Positions 1-6,882 of a DNA stretch of 10,583 nucleotides are shown here, one piece after another. Numbering within the stretch: position 1 is the stretch's first letter; every line of letters starts with the position of its first letter. This DNA comes from Candidatus Moranbacteria bacterium GW2011_GWE1_49_15 (GTDB lineage Bacteria; Patescibacteriota; Minisyncoccia; Moranbacterales; GWC2-37-73). The DNA is taken from positions 2,426-13,008 of the forward strand of contig LCPX01000046.1 in assembly GCA_001003855.1 (NCBI GenBank), read 5' to 3'. Under the pieces are notes generated by a model that did no database searches, was not told the DNA's origin, and saw only the letters and a list, made by a program, of their open reading frames with translations. The translations under genes were made by a program, and so were the position numbers.

Positions 1-357
1 AGGACCAAGATGAGATTTGTGTTGGTCGGGCGCAGGGAAAATTTCGACAAATCCAACGTTTCAGCTTTCATAGGAGGCATAAAGCAGTTCAATGACGACA
101 GCTTGAACAGCCTGAAGCCCCAAAGCGCTTCGAAGACGTTCGCCAACTTCGTTTTCAAAAAGTCGCGCCTGAGATATAGGCAGAGAAAGATCCTTTCCAG
201 ATACAGGAGAAGGAATATGGACGGAGTGCTCTTCACTATGAGTACGGAAGAATTGGCCACCGTTTTCCATCTGCCCGACATGTCGGTGGTCGCTCCTACT
301 TTGGCCAGGGTGGATTCGAAACGTGGCGGAGCGCCAGGCAATTTGCCGATAGAGTAA
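1..357 (+). CDS. Hypothetical protein, 3' end only (partner of the downstream VirD4-like ATPase)
   Basis: The reading frame is open from the first base of the window, so the start lies upstream; about 118 residues are visible. The visible part is basic and soluble-looking: a 'FIGGIKQFNDDSLNSLKP' stretch, an Arg/Lys-rich patch (KKSRLRYRQRKILSRYRRR), then 'STEELATVFHLPD' and an ending 'NLPIE'. From memory, this is the C-terminal signature of a large hypothetical protein found in many CPR genomes immediately before a VirD4/TraG-like ATPase; I could not verify this by search. That family usually has membrane segments in its N-terminal part, which is not visible here, so a role as membrane anchor or regulator of the ATPase is inference. 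The next gene starts 31 bases downstream on the same strand, which fits co-transcription. I see no catalytic motif in the visible part. Confidence 0.8.
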   Translation, partial: RTKMRFVLVGRRENFDKSNVSAFIGGIKQFNDDSLNSLKPQSASKTFANFVFKKSRLRYRQRKILSRYRRRNMDGVLFTMSTEELATVFHLPDMSVVAPTLARVDSKRGGAPGNLPIE

Positions 358-388
358 GTTTAAAATATTAACTACAACGCTAGTTATC

Positions 389-2218
389 ATGGATAAAAAC
401 GAAATCACATTTTTCGCCAAGACTAATTTCCGCAACCAGGAAAGGGTTTTCGGCATAAAGACGGACGACCGCCGAAGGCATATGTATGTCATCGGGAAGA
501 CCGGTATGGGAAAGACGAACCTTCTGGAGAACATGGCAGTCCAGGATATACGCAACGGCCACGGAGTCTGCTTCATAGATCCGCACGGCGATACTGCTGA
601 GAAGCTGATTAAGGCGATCCCGGAAGACCGCATCAAGGACGTGATATACGTCAATCCTGCCGACCAGAAATACCCGATTGCTTTCAACGTCATGGAAAAG
701 GTGGATCCGGAATACAGGCACCTTATAGCCTCCGGCCTCATCGGGGTGTTTAAAAAGATCTGGGCCGATTCCTGGGGACCCCGTTTGGAATATATCCTTC
801 GTAACGCCATTTTGGCGCTTTTGGAATATCCGGGAAGCACTCTCTTGGGAGTGACCAGGATCCTGGTAGACAAGAAGTACAGGCTGAAGGTCGTCGACAA
901 GGTGACGGATCCGGTCGTGAAAATGTTTTGGATGGAGGAGTTCACGAAATGGAACGAGAGGGTTTTGCAGGAAGTCGTTTCTCCTATCCAGAACAAGGTC
1001 GGGCAATTCCTTTCGACTTCACTGATCAGGAACATCGTCGGCCAGACGACGTCGACTTTCGACGTGAGGAAGGCCATGGATGAAAGGAAGATTCTGATCC
1101 TCAACCTTTCCAAAGGTAGGATCGGAGAAGACGCCAGTGCCCTTTTGGGAGCGATGATGATCACCAAGATCCAACTCGCCGCGATGGGACGCGTCGATAT
1201 GCCGGAGGAGGAAAGGAAGGATTTTTATCTGTACGTCGACGAGTTCCAGAATTTCGCGACGCTTTCTTTCGCCAATATCCTTTCGGAGGCCAGGAAGTAC
1301 CATTTGAACCTCATTTTGGCCAACCAATACGTGGAGCAGATAGACGAGGAGGTGCGCAACGCGATTTTCGGAAACGCCGGAACTATCATCTCTTTCCGCG
1401 TGGGAGCGACGGACGCGGAATTTTTGGAAAAGGAATTCGAGCCGGTCTTTATGCAGAACGACATAGTCAATCTTCCCAAGTACAACATCTATCTGAAACT
1501 TATGATCGACGGGATCGCCGGGGACGCTTTTTCCGCGACGGTTTTACCGCCCGTTTTCTTGGGCGAAACCGAAGGCCACGCGGACAAGGTCATCGAGTCT
1601 TCTAGGGAAAAGTACACGATGCCCAAGGACGAGGTGGAAGAAAAAATCGCCCTTTGGAGCGGCATGGTCCTTCCTGAGAAAAAAGCGTTCGATCCTGCCA
1701 GCATGATGGAGGAGGAAACAGCTCCTGCCGTTTCAAGCCCCTCGCCGTCAACCATCCATGTGCCGAGGCCGGAACCTATCAGGCATGAGCAAATGGACAG
1801 CGTCAGCGCCCAGGCGGAGAAGATCCTATATGACGCCAAATGCGCCTCTTGCGACGTGGACATTAAGATTCCTTTCAAGCCGGACGGCAAGAGGCCGACT
1901 TTCTGCAAGGAATGCCTCAAGGATTACCAGCGAGCCACGGCCAAAACCAAGGAGCAAGGGCAACCCAAGTTTTCCAAGCCTGACCCGGAAAGGATCGGGC
2001 ATGAAGCCAGAAGGAGTTATCGCGAATCCGCCCGGCCAAGCAAGGAAAAAACCGTGAGCGCCAAAGCGTATACTTCGCAAGACAAGCCCATGTCGCTTAC
2101 CCAGATGCAGCATATCGCCCCCAAAAAATTCAAACCCAGACAGGAAAAGGCGCAAGTGAACCTCGGGGATCTGCGGCAAGCCATCGAAAACGCGAAAAAG
2201 AACAATCCTTCCGAATGA
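389..2218 (+). CDS. VirD4/TraG/HerA-like P-loop ATPase with C-terminal zinc ribbon
   Basis: A 609-residue ATPase of the FtsK/HerA superfamily, most like type IV secretion coupling proteins, which move DNA or protein with ATP. Visible motifs are Walker A 'GKTGMGKT' at residues 36-43, a strand ending in 'FIDPHGDT' at 62-69, and a Walker B-like 'LYVDEFQNF' at 281-289 (Asp284, Glu285) followed by 'SEARKYHLNLILANQY' (299-314), typical of TraG/TraD C-terminal motor segments. The N-terminal membrane helices of classical VirD4 are absent, so the protein is probably cytosolic or recruited by the upstream partner. After a Pro/Ser-rich linker (about 440-475), a four-cysteine knuckle follows: C485-x2-C488 and C506-x2-C509, with 'PFKPDGKRPTFC' between. 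The tail is basic and probably disordered, ending in a short helix (NLGDLRQAIENA). The ATG at 389 has no clear Shine-Dalgarno site. The substrate is unknown; DNA uptake, conjugation-like transfer and protein export are all possible. Confidence 0.9.
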   Translation: MDKNEITFFAKTNFRNQERVFGIKTDDRRRHMYVIGKTGMGKTNLLENMAVQDIRNGHGVCFIDPHGDTAEKLIKAIPEDRIKDVIYVNPADQKYPIAFNVMEKVDPEYRHLIASGLIGVFKKIWADSWGPRLEYILRNAILALLEYPGSTLLGVTRILVDKKYRLKVVDKVTDPVVKMFWMEEFTKWNERVLQEVVSPIQNKVGQFLSTSLIRNIVGQTTSTFDVRKAMDERKILILNLSKGRIGEDASALLGAMMITKIQLAAMGRVDMPEEERKDFYLYVDEFQNFATLSFANILSEARKYHLNLILANQYVEQIDEEVRNAIFGNAGTIISFRVGATDAEFLEKEFEPVFMQNDIVNLPKYNIYLKLMIDGIAGDAFSATVLPPVFLGETEGHADKVIESSREKYTMPKDEVEEKIALWSGMVLPEKKAFDPASMMEEETAPAVSSPSPSTIHVPRPEPIRHEQMDSVSAQAEKILYDAKCASCDVDIKIPFKPDGKRPTFCKECLKDYQRATAKTKEQGQPKFSKPDPERIGHEARRSYRESARPSKEKTVSAKAYTSQDKPMSLTQMQHIAPKKFKPRQEKAQVNLGDLRQAIENAKKNNPSE

Positions 2219-2230
2219 TCCGATATCCAT

Positions 2231-2257
2231 GCCTGCCTTTCTGGCAGGCTTGTTTTT
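2231..2257 (+). terminator. Rho-independent terminator after the ATPase gene
   Basis: A seven-base-pair GC-rich stem, GCCTGCC (2231-2237) with GGCAGGC (2243-2249) and loop TTTCT, is followed by TTGTTTTT. It lies 12 bases after the TGA stop and closes the ATPase transcript before the mnmA cluster. Confidence 0.8.
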
Positions 2258-2259
2258 CG

Positions 2260-2288
2260 TGTACAAACCGTAAAAAAGGTGATATCAT
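2260..2288 (+). promoter_or_regulatory. Possible sigma70-type promoter for the mnmA-alaS cluster
   Basis: TGTACA (2260-2265; 4 of 6 matches to TTGACA), a 17-base spacer and TATCAT (2283-2288; 4 of 6 matches to TATAAT) lie just after the upstream terminator and 12 bases before the mnmA ATG. Position and spacing are good but both boxes are imperfect. If it is used, the mnmA leader would be only a few bases long. Confidence 0.35.
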
Positions 2289-2300
2289 AAGCACGATATT

Positions 2301-3401
2301 ATGAATAAAAATAACAAAAAAAGGGTTATTGTGGCCATGTCTTCCGGGGTGGATTCTTCCGTGGCGGCGGCTATCTTGAAAGAGCAGGGCTATGAGGTCG
2401 TGGGCGTTTTCATGCATTTTTGGAAAGAGCCGGGAAACGACGTCCTTCGCGAAAACAAATGTTGCTCTTTGGAGTCCCAGGAGGACGCCCGCAAGGTCGC
2501 GCACCAGCTCGGGATCCCGCTCTATACGGTCAACGCCGCCAATGATTTCAAAAAAGAGGTGGTGGATTATTTCCTTTCCGAAACCAAGGCCGGCAGGACG
2601 CCGAATCCGTGCGTGGCTTGCAACGAGAAGATCAAATTCAATTTCCTTTTCAAAAAGATGCTGGAAATGGACGCCGATTTCGTCGCGACCGGACATTACG
2701 CCGACGTGAAAAAAATCGGGAAGAAATACCATCTGTTCACTTCGAGCGATGAAGAGAAAGACCAGACCTATTTCCTTTGCAACCTCAAACAGTCCCAACT
2801 CGGCAAGATAATTTTCCCCATCGGCGGATATAAGAAACCGAAAGTCCGCAAGATGGCCAAGGAGATGAAGATCCCGGTGTTCGACAAGGATGATTCGCAA
2901 GGTCTTTGCTTCACCCCGGAAAAATATCCGACCGATTTCATCAAGAGGAACATGGAGCTCGAAGGCGGCGACATCGTGGACACCAAAGGCAAAAAGATCG
3001 GAAAGCATGAGGGTCTCCAACTTTATACCATTGGGCAAAGGCGCGGCATCAATATCGGCGGAACCGGCCCGTATTACGTCGTGGAGAGGGATTTCGCCAA
3101 AAACGAATTGGTCGTCACTAACGACGAGCAGGATCCTCGCATCTTCAAAAACGTGATGTTGGTCGAAAAGATGAATTGGATAGCGGACGAGCCGAAGCTT
3201 CCTTTCGAGACCAACGTGAAAATCAGATACAGGCATCCTTTGGTGCGTGTTATAATAAGAAAAAAGATGGAAGGCAAAAAAGGGGATATGTACGAAGTGG
3301 AGTTTTTGGAGCCGCAGAAGGCCGTGACTCCCGGACAGTCCGCGGTATTCTATTCCGACGAAAAGGAGGTTTTGGGTGGAGGAACTATAAAATTGAAATA
3401 A
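2301..3401 (+). CDS. mnmA: tRNA-specific 2-thiouridylase MnmA
   Basis: A 366-residue, full-length MnmA, the cytosolic enzyme that uses ATP to adenylate U34 of Lys, Glu and Gln tRNAs and then installs sulfur (s2U34). The N-terminal PP-loop 'SSGVDSSV' sits at residues 14-21. The first catalytic cysteine is Cys104 in 'RTPNPCVACNEKIKF'; the second is Cys203 in 'DSQGLCF'. Other family blocks are 'ATGHYA' (129-134), 'KDQTYFLCNL' (153-162) and 'HEGLQLYTIGQRRGI' (236-250), followed by the C-terminal beta-barrel ending in 'GGGTIKLK'. All key residues are present, so the enzyme should be active. An AAGG-like sequence near 2276 is too far from the ATG to be a normal ribosome-binding site. It heads a cluster with two small genes and alaS, five bases before the first small gene, so a shared transcript is likely. 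Confidence 0.96.
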   Translation: MNKNNKKRVIVAMSSGVDSSVAAAILKEQGYEVVGVFMHFWKEPGNDVLRENKCCSLESQEDARKVAHQLGIPLYTVNAANDFKKEVVDYFLSETKAGRTPNPCVACNEKIKFNFLFKKMLEMDADFVATGHYADVKKIGKKYHLFTSSDEEKDQTYFLCNLKQSQLGKIIFPIGGYKKPKVRKMAKEMKIPVFDKDDSQGLCFTPEKYPTDFIKRNMELEGGDIVDTKGKKIGKHEGLQLYTIGQRRGINIGGTGPYYVVERDFAKNELVVTNDEQDPRIFKNVMLVEKMNWIADEPKLPFETNVKIRYRHPLVRVIIRKKMEGKKGDMYEVEFLEPQKAVTPGQSAVFYSDEKEVLGGGTIKLK

Positions 3402-3406
3402 CAAAA

Positions 3407-3670
3407 ATGGAAAACGGAAATCAGCAACAGCAGGACCAGGCAAAAAAGCACAGGCTCCAGATGGAAGCCTTGCTCAAGGACGGGGAATTCAAGAAAAACG
3501 TCCAGCGAAAGATCCAGTTGGACATAGCTATAAGGCAAGCCAAGCACAAGATCGATTTGCTCAGCATCGATATGGACAAAGCCAAGAAAGAAATCGAAAA
3601 GATAGACATGGGGCAAATCGCCCTTACCAAGGAGATGAAAATCCTCAAGAAGGAGATTTCCGAGATGTAA
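3407..3670 (+). CDS. Small hypothetical coiled-coil protein (87 aa)
   Basis: I do not recognise this family. The ATG at 3407 begins five bases after the mnmA stop; the same frame is open further upstream, but that part overlaps mnmA and is not a credible start. The protein starts with a Gln-rich, polar segment (ENGNQQQQDQ) and is then almost entirely charged helix: Lys/Glu-rich with regularly spaced Ile, Leu and Met from about residue 15 to the end (for example 'IDLLSIDMDKAKKEIEKID'), which predicts a coiled coil. It has no cysteine, signal peptide or membrane segment. Its tight position between mnmA and the next small gene supports it as a real, co-translated gene. A role as a small scaffold or dimerising protein is a guess from composition. 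Confidence 0.7.
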   Translation: MENGNQQQQDQAKKHRLQMEALLKDGEFKKNVQRKIQLDIAIRQAKHKIDLLSIDMDKAKKEIEKIDMGQIALTKEMKILKKEISEM

Positions 3671-3688
3671 TAATATAAGGAAAAAAAT

Positions 3689-3910
3689 ATGTCGACACAT
3701 TTCGTGGCGGGAGCCAAAAAGTTGATAGTCAATGAGAAATTGCAGGATCTTTCCGGCGACGGTTGGGGAAGGATGAGGCAGTTGGAGCGGGAAGTGAACG
3801 ACGGCAGGATAACCTTGGAAGACGCCATAGAAAAGTTTTTGAATGAACGGGATTATAGGCATAATTTGAAAAAGTACAAAACTAAAGATTTGCTAAAAAT
3901 ATTCAAATAG
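3689..3910 (+). CDS. Small hypothetical protein (73 aa) upstream of alaS
   Basis: I do not recognise this family. The ATG at 3689 is preceded by AAGGA (3677-3681) at 7-base spacing, one of the few plausible Shine-Dalgarno sites in the window, which supports this start. The 73-residue product is soluble and helical, with 'GDGWGRMRQLEREVNDGRIT' in the middle, then 'LEDAIEKFLNERDYRHN' and a basic C-terminus (KKYKTKDLLKIFK). The 'REVNDGRITLEDAIEKF' pattern looks like a compact helix-turn-helix packing motif, but I cannot assign it to a DNA-binding family. It lies 18 bases after the coiled-coil gene and 13 bases before alaS, on the same strand. Confidence 0.7.
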   Translation: MSTHFVAGAKKLIVNEKLQDLSGDGWGRMRQLEREVNDGRITLEDAIEKFLNERDYRHNLKKYKTKDLLKIFK

Positions 3911-3923
3911 TAAGCAAGAAGAT

Positions 3924-5742
3924 ATGACAGCTCAAGAACTGAGGTTAAAATTTCTTAATTTTTTCGAATCCAAGGGGCACGCGATAATCCCCTCGGCTTC
4001 TTTGGTGCCGAACGAGACGGACGCTTCGACGCTGTTCACGACGGCCGGTATGCACCCGTTGGTGCCCTATCTTCTCGGAGCCGAGCATCCCGGAGGGAAA
4101 AGGGTGGCCAACGTCCAAAAGTGCGTCAGGACCGGGGATATCGACGACGTGGGCGACAACAGGCACCTTACTTTTTTCGAGATGATGGGAAACTGGAGTT
4201 TCGGTGATTACTTCAAAAAGGAAGCTATTTCTTGGAGTTTCGAATTTCTGACCGACAAGGAAAAAGGTTTAGGATTGGATCCGAAAAGGCTCTACGTTAC
4301 CGTGTTCAAAGGTGAAGACGGGATTCCCCGCGACGAGGAGGCGATTTCGATCTGGAAGGAAACTTTCCAAAAAGCCGGAATGGATGTCGCGGTCGCAGGT
4401 GAAGACGGAATCGTGCAAGGCGACGTCAGGATAATCCCGCTGGGTAAAGATGACAATTTCTGGATCGCCGGCGCTACCGGGCCGTGCGGAGGTGACACGG
4501 AGATGTTCTATGACACGCGTCCGGAAGAAGGGAAGCTTGAGGGAAACTTTTCGGAATTGGTGGACACCTTCAGATTGATCGAAGTTTGGAACGACGTTTT
4601 CATGGAGTTCAACAAGACCGCCGAGGGCAAATATGAGAAACTGGCCAAGCCGAACGTGGACACGGGAATGGGAGTGGAAAGGACGCTCATGGTTTTGGGC
4701 GGGCAATATACCGTTTTCGAAACGGAGCTCTTCAGGCCCTTGTTCGAAAAGATTTCGGAAATTTCAAAAAACGGATATCAGGACAGCGAGGAAACCAAAA
4801 AATCTTTCAGGATAATCGCGGACCACATCAGGGCGGCCGTCTTCATGATTTCCGACGGGGTCATTCCTTCCAACACGGAAAGGGGTTATGTCCTTCGAAG
4901 GCTCATCAGGCGCGCGGTCAGATATGGGAAACTGGTCTGCATGAACGAAAATTTCACCAAGGAACTGGCGAGGATCGTCGTCGATTCGTTCAAGGAATTT
5001 TATGCTGAGCTTTCGGAAAATGAGGAGAGGATTTTCGAGGAATTGGAAAAGGAAGAAAACAAATTCAGAAAGACTTTGGAAAACGGACTAAATAGCGGAT
5101 GCCGATATCTCGGGAAAACAGGCGTTCGATTTGTATCAGTCCTATGGATTCCCTGTCGAATTGACTTTGGAATTAGCCAAGGAGAAAGGTATCGGAGTCG
5201 ACGAAAAAGGCTTCCAGGAAGAGCTCGGGAAGCATCAGGAATTATCCAGGACCGCTTCGGCCGGGATGTTCAAGGGAGGCTTGCAGGAGAGCGGAGAGGA
5301 GACGAAGAGGCTCCACACGGCCACCCATCTGCTTCTGGCGGCTCTCAGGAAGGTTCTGGGTGACCATGTGTACCAGAAGGGTTCCAATATCACCTCTGAG
5401 CGTCTCAGGTTCGATTTCTCGCATGGCGAAAAGATGACCCCGGAGCAGATAGCCGAGGTCGAGAAGTTGGTCAACGCCGCGATCGAATCCGGGTTTAAAG
5501 TTTCTTTCGAGGAGATGAGCCTGGAGGATGCCAGAAAAATCAATGCCATGGGAGTTTTCGGAGCGAAATACGGCGAGAGGGTCAAGGTTTACCGCGTCGT
5601 CAATGACATGGGGGAGATAGTCAGCTCGGAAATTTGCGGAGGGCCGCACGTGGAAAATACGGGGGAACTTGGGAAATTCAAAATCAAGAAAGAGGAGGCT
5701 TCCAGTGCTGGAGTGCGAAGGATCAAAGCTGTTTTGGAATAG
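3924..5742 (+). CDS. alaS: Alanyl-tRNA synthetase, interrupted by a frameshift near 5090
   Basis: AlaRS charges tRNA-Ala and removes wrongly attached Ser or Gly. The first frame (3924 to about 5090) carries the class II catalytic core: 'TTAGMHPLVPYL' (39-50), motif 2 with 'CVRTGDIDDVGDNRH...FFEMMGNWSFGDYF', motif 3 'NVDTGMGVER' (244-253) and the tRNA-recognition helices to 'FRKTLENGL'. The second frame (from about 5092 to 5742) continues with 'DISGKQAFDLYQSYGFPVEL' and the editing domain, with the metal/editing motif HTATH (5314-5328) and CGGPH (5635-5649). The +1 frame has a TAA at 5089-5091, so the shift must fall at or just after the CTAAAT run. Left unshifted, the first frame runs through nonsense to 5363. 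The combined length is about 605 residues against about 876 in E. coli; the beta-barrel before the editing domain and the C-Ala tail are missing, as I recall for CPR AlaRS. A sequencing error or a recent mutation are both possible. Confidence 0.9.
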
Positions 5743-5773
5743 GCGGTCGCAAAAAATTATCTTCACGAAATTC

Positions 5774-5801
5774 AAAGCCACCCCGCAGGGGGTGGCTTTT
5801 T
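5774..5801. terminator. Strong bidirectional rho-independent terminator between convergent operons
   Basis: The stem AAAGCCACCCC (5774-5784) pairs perfectly with GGGGTGGCTTT (5789-5799) around a GCAG loop and ends in TTTTT on the plus strand. On the minus strand the 3' side reads GGCTTTGAATTTC, a weaker T-rich tail. It lies 31 bases after the alaS stop and 24 bases from the end of the minus-strand surface operon, so it probably serves both. Confidence 0.88.
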
Positions 5802-5825
5802 GTCGAAGCGATTAGCTGAAAATTA

Positions 5826-6881
5826 TCAGACGTCGAGCGCGATTTTGCGGGTCAGCAGGGTGAGGTAGGCCGAGTATATGGCAAAGCCGGAAAGCAGGAT
5901 AGCCAGCGGGAACCAGGAGAACGCGAAACAGCTGTCCAAAAAAATCCAAGCTCCCAATGCCGAGGCCGTAAGCAAGGCTTCCACCGCCCAGCGGGGCTTC
6001 AGTTGCTGTTTGAAGCCTTGGAAGAGATTGAAAACGACGAGCAGGTTGTAAACCGCCAAGAGGAATATCCAAAGCTCCTTGCCGAAAATGTTTTTGCAGT
6101 TTCCCTTGGAGTCCGTTGCTCCCGCGACTTTGGCTTCGGCGGTATTTTCTTGCAAGCCCCCGCCGAGCGAAGGCTCCGAAATGTCCGAAAGGATGGCCGG
6201 ACCGAGAATTTGGAAAGAGTCGACGGGTCCGTCGCCGGCCGGAGAGACCTCGTCGTTTCCGTTATCGGAATCAGAGTCGTCATTGCCATCGCCATCGTCG
6301 TCTCCGTCATCCTCATCGTTTTGACGGCTCACCGGCAGATCGGAATCCGGATCGAATTTTTCCGAGCGGATGTTGACTGAAAGGTCGAATCGGGTTTCAA
6401 GGCCTTGGAATTCGTTGCCGGCATCCTTGGAAAAAGTCGCGAGTAATTGGTATGGGGCGGGAACGGAAGTCGGTCCGGCCAAAGCGTCGAACTCGAAGAA
6501 GGGATCCGATCCCGAGTTTTTTTGGTATAGCTCGAAAAGCGTCACGAAGGAATTCCCTCCCGGCATGGGAGCGAACGAGCCGTCGGGCCTTTTGATCTGC
6601 AAAACGATCATCTTGCTTAGGGGATTTTGCGGATTTTCCGAAAGCGCGCTGGCAATTTTCATCGAGAGCGCCACGGTTTCGTCCGTGCCGTTGTCCACGG
6701 AGAAATTTTTCAAGATCGAATCTCCCGGAGCCAGGTTCCGCTCGGCGATGGGGAAGTCCGGATTGAAAGTTATTTTAATCTGGGAAAAGCCCGAAGCGGA
6801 GTCCGGAAGAAAAATTGTGGACAGAAGGCATATTCCCGACAGCAAAACTGACATCCTTTTTTTCATTCTCATGGTTTTCAT
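5826..6881 (-). CDS. Membrane-anchored surface protein: beta-rich ectodomain, Asp-rich linker, three C-terminal TM segments
   Basis: No named family recognised. The 351-residue protein has an N-terminal signal sequence (basic MKTMRMKKRM, hydrophobic core 11-25, then 'DSASGFS', a likely cleavage region). Residues 33-173 form a predicted beta-sandwich; the 'LAPGDSILKNFSVDNGTDETV' region (50-70) resembles the strands of TasA-like and other secreted beta-domains. Residues 176-211 are almost all Asp/Asn/Gly/Ser, with repeated DxDxDG-like spacing that suggests calcium binding. Membrane helices lie at about 269-287, 299-319 and 321-343, with a basic loop (QQLKPRW) between the first two. The start is 1 base after the stop of the preceding gene (TAA-C-ATG), so translation is probably coupled; Met codons at residues 4, 7 and 10 are alternative starts. 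As the last gene of the operon it may anchor or sense the secreted components; this is inference. Confidence 0.85.
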   Translation of the reverse strand: MKTMRMKKRMSVLLSGICLLSTIFLPDSASGFSQIKITFNPDFPIAERNLAPGDSILKNFSVDNGTDETVALSMKIASALSENPQNPLSKMIVLQIKRPDGSFAPMPGGNSFVTLFELYQKNSGSDPFFEFDALAGPTSVPAPYQLLATFSKDAGNEFQGLETRFDLSVNIRSEKFDPDSDLPVSRQNDEDDGDDDGDGNDDSDSDNGNDEVSPAGDGPVDSFQILGPAILSDISEPSLGGGLQENTAEAKVAGATDSKGNCKNIFGKELWIFLLAVYNLLVVFNLFQGFKQQLKPRWAVEALLTASALGAWIFLDSCFAFSWFPLAILLSGFAIYSAYLTLLTRKIALDV

Positions 6882-6882
6882 G

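Noticed and set aside
61..1167. A 368-codon open frame on the minus strand opposite the ATPase and its upstream partner
   Set aside because: It is antisense to clear Walker motifs and crosses two real genes; no family signal.
2130..3443. A 437-codon open frame on the minus strand opposite mnmA
   Set aside because: mnmA on the plus strand has all catalytic motifs; the opposite frame shows no recognisable domain and runs through the ATPase terminator. It stays open because the complements of stop codons are rare in mnmA.
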